Positions 1 to 8,080 of a stretch of DNA of 64,000 bases are shown piece after piece. Below the pieces are notes generated by a model, which saw only the letters and a list, made by a program, of their open reading frames with translations, had not been told where the DNA came from and made no database searches. Positions within the stretch are counted from its first letter, which is position 1, and every line of letters begins with the position of its first letter. Source of the DNA: an uncultured Dysosmobacter sp. (GTDB lineage: Bacteria > Bacillota > Clostridia > Oscillospirales > Oscillospiraceae); contig CAKTOO010000008.1 of assembly GCA_934590165.1 (NCBI GenBank), positions 54,131-118,130 on the forward strand. Reading direction: 5' to 3'. The position numbers were made by a program, and so were the translations under genes.

Positions 1-432
1 GGGCCGGTCCTGAAAATCCTGCAATTCCGCGAAATCAATGATCTGGTCATACATTTCATCCATGAATTTTCGGGTGTAGCCCAACATGGCACCGCGAAGA
101 TACGTATTTTCCCGGACTGTCAGGTCTCCGTCAAAGCCGCTGGCTAGTTCCAACAGGGCAGCGATATTGCCCTCCCGCTTCACCCAACCTTTGGTGGGCT
201 CCATAATGCCAGAAATAGCTTTCAGCAATGTGGACTTACCGGCGCCGTTGGTGCCAATGATGCCCAGCATATCCCCTTTTTCCAGTGAAAAGGTGACATC
301 ACGGTCTGCCCAGAATTCCGCAACGTGGTAGTTGTGCTTCAGCCGCCGCATGATGTATTCTTTTAGGCCGATTTCTTTAAAATCACCGGTCATATAGCGG
401 ATAGACACATTTTCCAATTGTAAAACGCTCAT
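1..432 (-). CDS. Polysaccharide/teichoic-acid-type ABC exporter ATPase (partial, runs off the window)
   Basis: This is the N-terminal 144 residues of an ABC ATPase that would power export of a lipid-linked polysaccharide across the membrane. It begins MSVLQLENVSIRY and has a Walker A motif, GTNGAGKST, followed by a GIMEPTKG segment and a VRENTYLRGAMLGY stretch typical of the TagH/RfbB/Wzt group. The C-terminal half with the ABC signature and Walker B lies outside the window. The stop of the upstream permease gene is only 13 bases away, so the two are one operon. A Wzt-like C-terminal substrate-binding domain cannot be judged. Function as a polysaccharide exporter is inferred from family resemblance and the permease partner. 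Confidence 0.88.
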   Translation of the reverse strand, partial: MSVLQLENVSIRYMTGDFKEIGLKEYIMRRLKHNYHVAEFWADRDVTFSLEKGDMLGIIGTNGAGKSTLLKAISGIMEPTKGWVKREGNIAALLELASGFDGDLTVRENTYLRGAMLGYTRKFMDEMYDQIIDFAELQDFQDRP

Positions 433-445
433 GCCTGTCCCTCCG

Positions 446-1213
446 TTATACGTAATATAGGAAACGGTGGTTATACTTCTTGTACATCCAGCAGCCAATG
501 CCCAGCACGATGACCACGTCCGCCGCCATCAGCAGATGAAACCAAATGGTGGGAATGGTAGCCTCGATGACGATTTTGCGGAAATAGCGGATGAACAGAT
601 ACACCGGATTCAGCAAAAACAGGCACTGCACATTATAAAAATACCGGTCAATTGTATAAAAGATGGCGGACATATACATCAGCAACTGGGTAAACACCGA
701 CCACAGGTACTGGATGTCCCGGAAGAACATGAACAGCGCCGACAGGATCAGCCCCACGCCGATGTTGAACAGCACCAGGCACCCGATGGGATACAGCAGG
801 AAAATCAGCTTCCAGGTGAAGGTGATGTCGTCCAGCACGCAGAACACGAAAAACACGCACAGCGTCAGGCCGAAATTGATGAGGGTCTGGACGTTCTTGG
901 AGAACAGGAACAGGTACTTGGGCACGTTGACTTTCGTAAAAATCCTCGAATTTCCCATCAGGGAGGCCATGCCCTCCCGGGTGGATTCGCTGAAATAGCT
1001 GAACACCAGGTTGCCGCAGAACAAATACGTGGTGTAGTGAGGGGTGCTCCGTCCGAAAAACTGGGTGAACACCAGCCGCATCACCAGCAGCATCAGCAGC
1101 GGCGGCAGCACGCTCCACGCCATGCCCAGCGCCGTCCGCTTGTATTTCTTTTTGAAGTCCCGCTTCACCAGTTTCTCAAAGAGGAACTGGTGAAGCCTTA
1201 GTTTCTGAATCAT
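446..1213 (-). CDS. ABC-2 type polysaccharide export permease (TagG/Wzm-like)
   Basis: A 255-residue integral membrane protein with about six hydrophobic segments and a basic N-terminal stretch (KLVKRDFKKKYKRTALG) just before the first membrane helix, the typical layout of TagG/Wzm/RfbA permeases. It should form the channel for the ATPase encoded next to it and export an undecaprenyl-linked glycan. It starts 13 bases downstream of the broken UDP-glucose dehydrogenase fragment and is followed at once by the ATPase gene, all on the minus strand, so this is the tail of a surface-glycan locus whose upstream part has been cut away by a mobile element. Confidence 0.9.
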   Translation of the reverse strand: MIQKLRLHQFLFEKLVKRDFKKKYKRTALGMAWSVLPPLLMLLVMRLVFTQFFGRSTPHYTTYLFCGNLVFSYFSESTREGMASLMGNSRIFTKVNVPKYLFLFSKNVQTLINFGLTLCVFFVFCVLDDITFTWKLIFLLYPIGCLVLFNIGVGLILSALFMFFRDIQYLWSVFTQLLMYMSAIFYTIDRYFYNVQCLFLLNPVYLFIRYFRKIVIEATIPTIWFHLLMAADVVIVLGIGCWMYKKYNHRFLYYV

Positions 1214-1225
1214 ATGCGCTCCTAA

Positions 1226-1385
1226 TCAATCCCGGAAATACAGGTCCCGGGTGTATACCTTGTCCATCACCGGCTCCAGCTCCGGGCTGTACCGGTTGGC
1301 GATGATCACCTGGCTGACGGCCTTGAACACCTCCCAGTCCCGCAGCACCCGGCTGCCGAAGAAGGTGTCCTCCTTCAGGGTATCT
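1226..1385 (-). pseudogene. UDP-glucose 6-dehydrogenase, C-terminal remnant
   Basis: About 53 codons survive of a UDP-glucose/GDP-mannose dehydrogenase-family gene. The reading frame gives TLKEDTFFGSRVLRDWEVF, then VIIANRYSPELEPVMDKVY and ends YTRDLYFRD before a TGA stop. This matches the extreme C-terminus of Ugd enzymes that supply UDP-glucuronate for capsule or exopolysaccharide. Similarity stops near 1385, where transposase-derived sequence of opposite orientation begins. The gene has therefore lost its NAD-binding and catalytic parts and is non-functional here. The family call rests on my recognition of the C-terminal motif, without a search. Confidence 0.7.
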
Positions 1386-1416
1386 CGGGATTCAGAGGCG
1401 CCCCGAAGTAACCAGC

Positions 1417-1698
1417 GATGAGCACTGATCCAGAATTGACTGCCGCATTAACCGCCGTCCTGGCAAGTTGCCTCGTGTTTCTGATAAGGCAATTGACTGG
1501 AAACGGTATATCGAAAATCGCAGGTCCTCAGTGCGCTGCAAAGTGGAGCATGCATTCCGGATCATCAAATGTCAATTTGGCTACAAGAAAACAGTGTACC
1601 GCGGGCTGATGAAAAACGAAAACCGGCTCTACGCCATGTTCGCTTGCGCAAATCTGTATTCTCTTGCCATCGCCGGGCGAAAACTCTCCACGGACTGA
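1417..1698 (+). pseudogene. IS5-family-like transposase, C-terminal remnant
   Basis: The plus-strand frame reads RIDCRINRRPGKLPRVSDK, then KAIDWKRYIENRRSSVRCK and VEHAFRIIKCQFGYKKTVY, ending at a TGA at 1696-1698. The R-x-x-KVEH-F-x-I-K-QFGYKK pattern is the C-terminal block (catalytic Glu region) of IS5/IS1031-type DDE transposases. The N-terminal two thirds are missing and a TGA lies in frame at 1426-1428, so this is a dead fragment. It abuts the truncated Ugd remnant, and the insertion probably accounts for that truncation. Confidence 0.72.
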
Positions 1699-2000
1699 TA
1701 TGGGGTTCGTCTGCCCTTTTTCGGAAAAAGTGTTTAAATAGCAGAGGAATACTGGCTGTTTTCAGTCCAAACCACACTTATTTGCTAAAAATCCCCATCG
1801 CTTCATTATGCCATGGGCATGAAGGCGATTTCAGAGGTCCCCTAATCCTGCGGTCTCAGACGGTCCTGAACCTAAATCTCACAAACAGCAAAGGGAGCAG
1901 AAAACTGCACCCTTTACTGTTGAACGTACTGCGGGCAAAAAGCGAACTGCTGAACACCTGCCGTTTCCATATCACGGCCCCATAATACACTCTCCCCATT
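1699..2000. other. Intergenic stretch between transposase remnant and recombinase
   Basis: No credible gene is seen. It holds a short imperfect hairpin at about 1888-1918 (AAAGGG-GCAG paired with CTGC-CCCTTT) downstream of the recombinase stop, which could act as a weak terminator. It probably represents IS and element debris. Confidence 0.4.
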
Positions 2001-3455
2001 TTACCCGCTTTGTTTCTGCAAAAGACGGAGGTAGACGTCGACTGTCCCGTCTTCGTCTACCTCTATCTTTTCAACCAGCTGCTTCAGCTGGGCGTTATTC
2101 AGTTTTTTCACGGACACAAAGTCCTTCAAATGATCCATAGTCCGTCGGATGACCCGGTCGATATCCGCATCATTCAAATCATGGAGCTGCATCTGTCGGA
2201 GTTCCTCCTCCAACCGGAGTAGTTCCGCCTTGCTGGCATTCAGCTTCTGATCCAGCTCCTGCCGGGTGATGATGTCATCCGCATAGAGATCCAGAAACTT
2301 TTGCCGCTGCTTTTCCAGCTTTGCCAGCCGCGCCTGTACAGCTGTCCGGCGTTCATCCTGATTCGTCTCCTGCTGACAAGCGTCCCGCAGTTTCTGCCGC
2401 AGGCCTTGTTCCACATGGGTGCGGTCTTTCAGCAGCGACAGGAAGTATTCGTCCAGGCAGGCGATCAGCTCCTCCTCATCCACAGTGACCGCGTTGGGAC
2501 AGTTATGGATTCCCTGTCCATTGTGCTTGCTGCACACCCAGCGGACGTATGTATTCCTGTACGTCCGGCTGACCCGGCGGAAGGACCATCCGCAGTACTT
2601 ACAGACGATCAGGGTGGAGAACAGATGCTTGTTGCTCTGGCGCTGATGCCCTGTCTGGAACATCTTCCGTCTGGACTGCATCAGTTCCCCCGCCCGTCGG
2701 AACAGCTCATCGCTGATGATCCGCAGTTCGGGCTTTTCTGCGATCTGCCATTCAGACTGGTCCCGGCGGACCCGCTCACTGGTAAGGAAATCCGCGATCT
2801 CCTCCTTGCCGTTGATCACTTTCCCCGTATAGATCGGATTGGTCAGGATCCGGCAGACCGTGACCTGGCTCCAGCTGCAGTTCCGCTTGGTTTTCAGCCC
2901 CTGACGGTTCAGCATATCCGCGATCTTGCTGCCGCCATAGCCGTCCTCCACATACCAGCGGTACATCTGACGGATGATTGCCGCTTCTTCCTCGTTGATT
3001 TTCAGGTTGAAGTAATCCCCGATGATCTTATCATAGCCGTATACAAGGTTGGGGACTTTTCCTTTCTCCGCATTGATATGTTTGCCGAACTTGACCCGCT
3101 TCGAAGTGTTGCGGGATTCCTCCTGCGCCAGTGCGCCAAATACGGTGAGCACGAACTCACTGTCACCCATGGACGTCATGTTTGCCGTCAGGAATACCGT
3201 TTCGATTCCCAGGGCTTTCAAACGGCGGACGCTCTGCAGCAGGTCCACGGTATTGCGGGCCATACGGGAGATGTCCTTTACCACGAGCATCTGAAACAGT
3301 CCCCGTTCGGCATCGGCCATCATCTGCTGGAATTCTTTCCGCCGCTTGATCTTGGTCCCGGAGATTCCCTCATCGGCATAGAGTCGGACCAATTCATGCC
3401 CATTCTTTTCCGCGTATTCCACAAAGAAGTTCTTCTGAACAGCAAGACTGTTCAA
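2001..3455 (-). CDS. Large serine recombinase (transposon/ICE type), start codon apparently lost
   Basis: The product has the three-part layout of large serine recombinases: an N-terminal resolvase domain (VKDISRMARNTVDLLQSVRR), a recombinase domain (YGYDKIIGDY through NPIYTGKVING), and a zinc-ribbon domain (CKYCGW then CSKHNGQGIHNC) followed by a long coiled coil and a C-terminal KIEVDEDGTVDVYLR segment. Such enzymes cut and rejoin element ends. The first usable start in this frame is TTG at 3453-3455. The frame stays open upstream and encodes ATRIAAYCRVSTDKTDQ, with the catalytic Ser codon at 3474-3476, but contains no ATG, GTG or TTG. A good AGGAGG site sits just before that stretch. As sequenced the protein would lack its nucleophile. 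Confidence 0.8.
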   Translation of the reverse strand: MNSLAVQKNFFVEYAEKNGHELVRLYADEGISGTKIKRRKEFQQMMADAERGLFQMLVVKDISRMARNTVDLLQSVRRLKALGIETVFLTANMTSMGDSEFVLTVFGALAQEESRNTSKRVKFGKHINAEKGKVPNLVYGYDKIIGDYFNLKINEEEAAIIRQMYRWYVEDGYGGSKIADMLNRQGLKTKRNCSWSQVTVCRILTNPIYTGKVINGKEEIADFLTSERVRRDQSEWQIAEKPELRIISDELFRRAGELMQSRRKMFQTGHQRQSNKHLFSTLIVCKYCGWSFRRVSRTYRNTYVRWVCSKHNGQGIHNCPNAVTVDEEELIACLDEYFLSLLKDRTHVEQGLRQKLRDACQQETNQDERRTAVQARLAKLEKQRQKFLDLYADDIITRQELDQKLNASKAELLRLEEELRQMQLHDLNDADIDRVIRRTMDHLKDFVSVKKLNNAQLKQLVEKIEVDEDGTVDVYLRLLQKQSG

Positions 3456-3555
3456 CTGATCCGTCTTATCCGTGGATACCCGGCAGTATGCTGCGATCCT
3501 CGTAGCAAAGACACCTCCTTTCTTCCATACTCTGATCTCAGCGGCCCGTGGACAC

Positions 3556-3693
3556 TTATGCTGTACGGGGCGTTTTGTCTTCCCTTAGCAAAAGCTCCTC
3601 CGACATCGCCGGAATATTAGCCTGTGCCAACAGTGCCAGCAACAGGTCTGTATACTCCTTCTGTTTCTCTGCTGGATGGATCTGAACAGTCAT
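3556..3693 (-). CDS. Small element-encoded protein of unknown function
   Basis: A 45-residue product starting MTVQIHPAEKQKEYTDLLLA and ending REDKTPRTA. The ATG is preceded by AAAGGGGG with good spacing, which is why I choose it over the longer open frame that runs further upstream. It lies directly in front of the recombinase gene in the same direction, an arrangement I recall from integrative elements, but I do not recognise a named family. It is predicted to be mostly helical. Its stop codon lies about 50 bases before the recombinase ribosome binding site. Confidence 0.5.
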   Translation of the reverse strand: MTVQIHPAEKQKEYTDLLLALLAQANIPAMSEELLLREDKTPRTA

Positions 3694-3746
3694 TGGCTTG
3701 TCCCCCTTTCTGATCTCACTCCACCATATGCGTCGGTCCGGTTCCT

Positions 3747-4140
3747 TTAGAACGACGCGCGCATATGTCCAACGCAAATTCCTCCGCAGGAATTTCCTAT
3801 GATAAAGAACCCCTTGCGCAAAGAGCGAATGAGCCGCGTATACCATTCCCGCTTTTCCGGCATGTTCATTGACATCGTCCGCGCCAGCTTCGCAGCCGCG
3901 TCCTAATCCTGGCGGAAGTGCATCTGCACCGACGCCTGCCTCAGAGCCGCCTTTGCACGCTCGTTTTCGACCCATTGGCTGGCGAACCAGCCGCCGATCC
4001 CAAGCTTCCGCCCTTCGCGCAGGATGCGCACCGGCATTCCGTCCTGCCTCCAGTTTAAATTCTGGCGCTCGTCCAGCAGCAGGACCAGCGGGCACCGGGC
4101 ATCCGCAGCCGTCGAAGTTCGGCTGTCCCAGATGACCCGC
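3747..4140 (-). pseudogene. HerA/TraG-like ATPase, broken C-terminal remnant
   Basis: The minus-strand frame reads CPLVLLLDERQNLNWRQDG, then REGRKLGIGGWFASQWVEN and ends at an in-frame TAG (3903-3905), after which the same frame continues with LARTMSMNMPEKREW to a TAA at 3747-3749. The LLLDE-x-QNL plus REGRK-x-G-x-GWFASQ pattern belongs to HerA/FtsK-like ATP-binding proteins carried by mobile elements (Walker B and sensor region). The Walker A part is absent. The gene is 5'-truncated and carries an internal stop, so it is decayed. The family call is from motif memory only. Confidence 0.6.
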
Positions 4141-4269
4141 AGGACATGTATAACTTTACAGCATACAGCATAACTGCGTATTTAATCGTGATGCGTTACC
4201 TAACATTACAATAATGTTTGCAGATGGTTTCCACATTTCTGTTTGGAGCAGGCCCTATGAAATGCCAAA

Positions 4270-4302
4270 AAATAAAAACTGCACGGCATCACACCGTGCA
4301 GT
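4270..4302 (-). terminator. Rho-independent terminator after the excisionase-like gene
   Basis: On the minus strand CTGCACGG pairs with CCGTGCAG across a 7-base loop and is followed by TTTTTATTTTTT. It lies just past the stop of the excisionase-like gene at 4317. Confidence 0.8.
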
Positions 4303-4316
4303 CCAGGTGAATTATG

Positions 4317-4514
4317 TTACCAACCGGCAGCTTTCATTCGAGATTCGGTAAGGATATACTCCTGAACAGCCCGTCTTGGAATTTTCCAGATGCGGCCAAT
4401 TCGCATCGCCTTGAGTTTACCGGATTTCAGAATCTTATAAATCGTATTCATCCCCCATCCCAGCAGTTCCGCTGCTTCTCCAGGAGTTATAAGAGTGTCA
4501 TAATAATCAAACAT
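4317..4514 (-). CDS. Excisionase-family HTH DNA-binding protein
   Basis: A 65-residue protein with the pattern LITPGEAAELLGWGMNTIY, then LKSGKLKAMRIGRIWKIPR, which is the MerR-like winged helix of the excisionase (xis) DNA-binding family (helix_turn_helix_17). It is preceded by AAAGGAGG at a good distance. Proteins of this type help a recombinase cut an element out or regulate it. It is the last intact gene of the decayed mobile region and points the same way as the recombinase. Confidence 0.82.
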   Translation of the reverse strand: MFDYYDTLITPGEAAELLGWGMNTIYKILKSGKLKAMRIGRIWKIPRRAVQEYILTESRMKAAGW

Positions 4515-4679
4515 CGTGCTGAGCCTCCTTTTGGTAATTTACCAGGATGTTATCAGACGAATCACAACTTGATGTACTCTGATATAATAAAACAGGCCAA
4601 ATCGCAAAGGCAAATCAGAAACAAAACATTGACAAGGGTGACCACCTATAAGAGCCAATTAGCAGCACCTTCTCCACCA
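4515..4679. other. Probable junction between mobile element and chromosome
   Basis: A short AT-richer stretch with no gene that I can support. It contains the excisionase gene's promoter region. The right edge of the mobile element probably falls here, because the partial gene that follows lacks its 5' end. Confidence 0.3.
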
Positions 4680-4892
4680 TTGCGGGCATTATTGATCTCG
4701 TTCCATGACCAACAATGGAACTCCATGAAACCGCTCTATTTATTTACATCCGTACACAAAGACATCTCCGAGCGGCTGCCGCAGTTTAACCGGGCACTGT
4801 ATTTACAGGTAAAAGAAGTATTGGAAGTCAACAAGGCCCAGCGGCATATCCGTGGCGGCATCGCCACCCGGAAAAAATACCGCGGCAGCTGA
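4680..4892 (+). CDS. Hypothetical protein, possibly a 5'-truncated gene
   Basis: The frame encodes about 70 residues, beginning around LRALLISFHDQQWNSMKPLY and ending HIRGGIATRKKYRGS. I do not recognise the family. The composition is that of a real helical protein rather than noise, but neither the TTG at 4680 nor the ATG at 4722 has a good ribosome binding site, and the frame is open far upstream across the excisionase gene. The likeliest reading is that the 5' end of a chromosomal gene was replaced by the element. It is followed 20 bases later by another small gene on the same strand. Confidence 0.4.
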   Translation: MRALLISFHDQQWNSMKPLYLFTSVHKDISERLPQFNRALYLQVKEVLEVNKAQRHIRGGIATRKKYRGS

Positions 4893-4912
4893 AACGAAAT
4901 GGAGGTATGGAT

Positions 4913-5158
4913 ATGCCAAATCGTCTCCAGGGCCAAAACGAGCAGACGGAACGTCAGGCCCCCACGCCGCCCGCTTCCCGGGAGCCGCCTGTGCGGCGGT
5001 GGCCCCATCCCGTCAGCGGCGTGGAGCCCGCCCGGGCGGCGGACCCCATGCTGCACTATATCCGCTGCGCCCTCTCTTATCAAAACCAGCAGCTGGCGGA
5101 CATCAAGGCCCTGCTCCAGCGGCTGCTGGTGGAGCGTGGGGAGGACCCCGGAGAATAA
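4913..5158 (+). CDS. Hypothetical 81-residue protein
   Basis: Starts MPNRLQGQNEQTERQ, has a proline/arginine-rich middle (TPPASREPPVRRWPHP) and a helical C-terminus with LHYIRCALSYQNQQLADIK and LLQRLLVERGED. I choose the ATG at 4913 because GGAGGT sits 6 bases before it, whereas the ATG at 4907 directly touches that site. No family recognised. The C-terminal heptad-like leucines suggest a short coiled coil. It lies between a partial gene and the LCP-family gene, which has its own promoter. Confidence 0.55.
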   Translation: MPNRLQGQNEQTERQAPTPPASREPPVRRWPHPVSGVEPARAADPMLHYIRCALSYQNQQLADIKALLQRLLVERGEDPGE

Positions 5159-5180
5159 CGGCAGCTCCGCCATTTTCCTC

Positions 5181-5209
5181 TTGTGTTTTTCCGGGAGCTG
5201 TCCTATAAT
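5181..5209 (+). promoter_or_regulatory. Sigma-70 type promoter of the LCP-family gene
   Basis: TTGTGT at 5181-5186 and TATAAT at 5204-5209 with 17 bases between, about 75 bases before the start codon at 5283. Confidence 0.6.
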
Positions 5210-5282
5210 GTTATAAGTGTTATGTAAATCTGCAAAAGAGGACTACCGCGGCTCTGCCGCGTTTTCAAGGAGCAACCATTCT

Positions 5283-6284
5283 ATGGCAAAAAAACACCGC
5301 CGCCGGCGCAGCTGGAGCCGGACCATCTTACTGTTGGTTTTCGTTGTGGCTGCCGTGTATGCCGGCGCCCACTGCCTGTTCCGAGCGCCGGAGCTTTTGG
5401 AGGGGATCCGCACGGAGAGTACCGTCCCAGTCGAAGGGCCGGCGGACACCACAGCGGAGGATGCCGCCGCAGCCGCGGCTCTGGCCGCCCACACGGCGCG
5501 GAAGGACAACTTTTACACCATTCTGGTCTCCGGTGTGGATGACGGAAACGGCGGCAGCGACACCAATATTCTGGTGGCGGTGGACGCGGAGAACGGCGCC
5601 ATCCACGGCGTCAGCATCCCACGGGACACCAAGGCCGTCATCAACGGCGGCACCCACAAGATCAATTACGCCTATAACCACGGCGGCACCCGCCTGCTGG
5701 CGGACACCATCTCCGGCCAGTTGGGCATTCCCGTGGACTTCACCGTGACGGTGGACCTGGACGGTTTCGTGGCGCTGGTTGACGCCATCGGCGGCGTGGA
5801 TTTTTACATCCCCGTGAACATGGACTATGACGATCCTGTCCAGGGCCTGTCCATCCACTACCAAAAGGGGACCCAGCACCTCACCGGCCAGCAGGCCATG
5901 GAGGTAGTGCGCTTCCGTCACAACACGGACACCAGCGTGGTGGCCTACGGCAATGAGGACATTGGCCGCATGAGCACCCAACAGGAGTTTTTGAAGGCCG
6001 TGGCCAAGCAGACCCTGACCCTGTCCAATGTGGACAAGGTGAGCTCCTTCGCCAAGATCTTCCAGCAGTATGTGGAGACGGACCTGACCTTGGGGAACCT
6101 TGCCTGGCTGGGCAAGGAGGCCATCTCCATGGGCGCCGACAACATTTCTTTTTCCACGCTGCCCGGCGAGTGGAAATCTCCGTACATCTATCTGGACCCG
6201 GAAGCTGTTTTGTCCCTGGTCAACGAGTCTTTGAACCCTTACGTAGAGGACCGGGTCATGGAGGACCTGAATATTCCATCCTGA
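5283..6284 (+). CDS. LytR-CpsA-Psr (LCP) family cell-wall glycopolymer ligase
   Basis: A 333-residue membrane-anchored protein. It has a strongly basic N-terminus (MAKKHRRRRSWSR), one membrane helix (TILLLVFVVAAVYAGAH), then an extracytoplasmic LCP domain. The hallmarks are SGVDDGNGGSDTNILVAVD, VSIPRDTKAVINGG, HKINYAYNHGG, VDAIGGVDFYIP and VRFRHNTDT. LCP enzymes transfer undecaprenyl-linked glycopolymers to peptidoglycan. The conserved acidic and arginine residues (DTN, PRDT, RFRHN) are all present, so activity is expected. The ATG at 5283 follows AAGGAG; a start at 5217 lacks such a site. It sits near a polysaccharide export operon, consistent with attachment of that polymer. Confidence 0.9.
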   Translation: MAKKHRRRRSWSRTILLLVFVVAAVYAGAHCLFRAPELLEGIRTESTVPVEGPADTTAEDAAAAAALAAHTARKDNFYTILVSGVDDGNGGSDTNILVAVDAENGAIHGVSIPRDTKAVINGGTHKINYAYNHGGTRLLADTISGQLGIPVDFTVTVDLDGFVALVDAIGGVDFYIPVNMDYDDPVQGLSIHYQKGTQHLTGQQAMEVVRFRHNTDTSVVAYGNEDIGRMSTQQEFLKAVAKQTLTLSNVDKVSSFAKIFQQYVETDLTLGNLAWLGKEAISMGADNISFSTLPGEWKSPYIYLDPEAVLSLVNESLNPYVEDRVMEDLNIPS

Positions 6285-6318
6285 CCGCTCCGCCCCCGCA
6301 CAAAGGAGGTGCGCATCC

Positions 6319-7743
6319 ATGAAACACCGCGTTTCCGCCCTGGCGCTGGCCCTGTGCCTGCTGCTGACCACGCCGGCGCTGGCCATCGGCCAGCCTGACC
6401 GCGTCAAAACATACAGCGGGCAGTTTTCCGACCTGAGCGCCGATTCCACCTTTTATGAAAATGTGGCGGCGTTGTATGAATACGGCCTCTCCGTGGGCAA
6501 GACCGGCGGCACCTTCAGCCCGCGGGATTCCGTGACCGTGGGGCAGCTGTTCATCTTCGCCGGCCGGGTCCGCAGCCTGTGGCTGGACGGTGACCCGGAG
6601 AGCGGCGCCGCCCCCTACCGGGCCGAGGGGCAGCGGGCCTGGGAGCCCTATCAGCTGTATCTCCAGGCGGAGGGCGTTTTCGGCACGGAGCTGGACGGAC
6701 TGTGTACCTCCGCCGCCACCCGGGCCCAGGTGGCCCATGTGCTGGTCTCCGCTTTGCCGGAGGAGGCGCTGCCACTCATCAATGACGACCTGGTGACCCA
6801 GGGCTACGCCGTCCGGCGGTACATCACTGACGTAACGGAGTATACCCCCTACTATCAGGACATTCTGTTCCTTTACCGGGCGGGCATCTCCCAGGGCAGC
6901 GGTACTGACGGCGCCTTTTATCCCCAGCAGCCCATCACCCGGGGCGCACTGGCAGCCATGCTGACCCGCATGGTGGACCCCGCCCTGCGCATCACCCTCA
7001 CCTGGACCGTGGAGCCGGAGATTCCCTCCGCCACGGGCACAACCCTGAGCAGCCTCATCCCCGCCGGCACCTATATTGCCTCCCCCGCCACAGCGGAGGA
7101 GATGGACGAGTCCATCCGCTATATGCTCTCCAGTGGTCAAAGCACCCTGACCCTGCAATACGACTCCCTGACGCCCGTCACCGCCCGCCGGGCTATGGAG
7201 CAGGCCCTGGCTACCGTGAAGACCTACTGCGAGCAGTGCTACAACACGGTCTCCTGCACCTACGGCGCCGACGGTACCCTGCGCCTGACCTTTTCCGCCG
7301 CCAATTCCGGCGGAAACCTGTCCGCCTACCGGGAGGAGACCATGGCCGCCGCCATCGCCGTCCACGACCAGCTGTGGGAGGACGGTCTTCTCACTGCCGA
7401 TATGACGGAGCGGGAAAAGGCCCGGGTGTATTACACCTGGATCTGCGGAAACTGTGTATATGATTACGGCGCCTCCGACAATTCCCTCAGCCACATCCCG
7501 TACAGTCTTTTCGCCCGGGGCACCGCCGTGTGCGACGGCTATACCGGCGCATACAACCTCCTTTTGAAGCTGGAGGGCATCCAGTGCACCGCCCTGTCCA
7601 ATGACGAGCACATCTGGACGGTGGCCGTGCTGGACGGCACCCAGGTCCACATCGACACCACCTGGGCCGACAGCGGCAGCACCATCGACTATACCTACTT
7701 CGCCATGACCCCCAGTCAGTCCTGGAGCCAGCATTCCTGGTAA
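6319..7743 (+). CDS. Secreted SLH-domain protein with a C-terminal transglutaminase-like domain
   Basis: A 474-residue exported protein with signal peptide MKHRVSALALALCLLLTTPALA. It then has SLH-type repeats (FSDLSADSTFYENVAALYEY with SVGKTGGTFSPRDSVTVGQL; the third includes GISQGSGTDGAFYPQQPITR) that bind secondary cell-wall polymer. The C-terminal part is a transglutaminase/protease-like fold with Cys in GTAVCDGYTGAYN, His in DEHIWTVAV and Asp in VHIDTTWADSG, a complete triad. It follows the LCP gene by 34 bases with AAAGGAGG before its ATG. It is a surface enzyme, perhaps a cysteine protease or cross-linker; the substrate is unknown. Confidence 0.85.
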   Translation: MKHRVSALALALCLLLTTPALAIGQPDRVKTYSGQFSDLSADSTFYENVAALYEYGLSVGKTGGTFSPRDSVTVGQLFIFAGRVRSLWLDGDPESGAAPYRAEGQRAWEPYQLYLQAEGVFGTELDGLCTSAATRAQVAHVLVSALPEEALPLINDDLVTQGYAVRRYITDVTEYTPYYQDILFLYRAGISQGSGTDGAFYPQQPITRGALAAMLTRMVDPALRITLTWTVEPEIPSATGTTLSSLIPAGTYIASPATAEEMDESIRYMLSSGQSTLTLQYDSLTPVTARRAMEQALATVKTYCEQCYNTVSCTYGADGTLRLTFSAANSGGNLSAYREETMAAAIAVHDQLWEDGLLTADMTEREKARVYYTWICGNCVYDYGASDNSLSHIPYSLFARGTAVCDGYTGAYNLLLKLEGIQCTALSNDEHIWTVAVLDGTQVHIDTTWADSGSTIDYTYFAMTPSQSWSQHSW

Positions 7744-7748
7744 ACAAA

Positions 7749-7783
7749 AATTCCCCAGTCCTATGGTCTGGGGAATTTTTTTG
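7749..7783. terminator. Bidirectional terminator between converging genes
   Basis: A 10-bp stem, AATTCCCCAG with CTGGGGAATT, loop of 9, followed by a T run on the plus strand and preceded by an A run, so it can serve both the SLH gene and the NifU-like gene. Confidence 0.85.
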
Positions 7784-7786
7784 TCC

Positions 7787-8080
7787 TCACAGGTGATGGT
7801 CCCGCAGGAGCCGCTTGGCCTGCTCCCACAGTTCGTCGCTGACGGTCTGGACCACCACGACCTTCCGCACCAACTGCGGCAGGGCCTTTACCAACTCCGC
7901 CTCCACCAGGGTTTCGTTGGTCAGGTCCGCCGCGGGACAGCCGGCGCACTGGCCCAGCAGCTTCACGTACAGCACACCGTCCTCCAGATGGTCCACCTCC
8001 AGCTCGCCGCCGTGGGCCCGCAGGGCGGGGCGCACCTGTTCATTCAAGACAGCCTCGATTTTTTCCAGGTCCTCACGCAT
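7787..8080 (-). CDS. NifU C-terminal-domain (Fe-S scaffold-like) protein
   Basis: A 97-residue protein starting MREDLEKIEAVLNEQVRPAL with RAHGGELEV and QCAGCPAADLT. This is the NifU/Nfu C-terminal fold, in which the CxxC (CAGC here) binds an Fe-S cluster for delivery to target proteins. The ATG at 8080 follows AAAGGAGG and overlaps the end of the MoxR gene by 8 bases, indicating translational coupling. The pairing with a MoxR/VWA module is unusual; Nfu proteins normally sit with SUF genes. Confidence 0.82.
   Translation of the reverse strand: MREDLEKIEAVLNEQVRPALRAHGGELEVDHLEDGVLYVKLLGQCAGCPAADLTNETLVEAELVKALPQLVRKVVVVQTVSDELWEQAKRLLRDHHL

Noticed and set aside
1389..1845. Similar strings GATTCAGAGGCGCCCC and GATTTCAGAGGTCCCC on either side of the transposase remnant, considered as IS terminal repeats.
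   Set aside because: They are in direct, not inverted, orientation and imperfect, so they do not define IS ends.
3556..4095. A 179-codon open frame continuing upstream of the small element protein.
   Set aside because: The upstream part lies antisense-frame to the HerA-like remnant and has skewed Arg/Gly/Ala composition; only the last 45 codons have a proper ribosome binding site.
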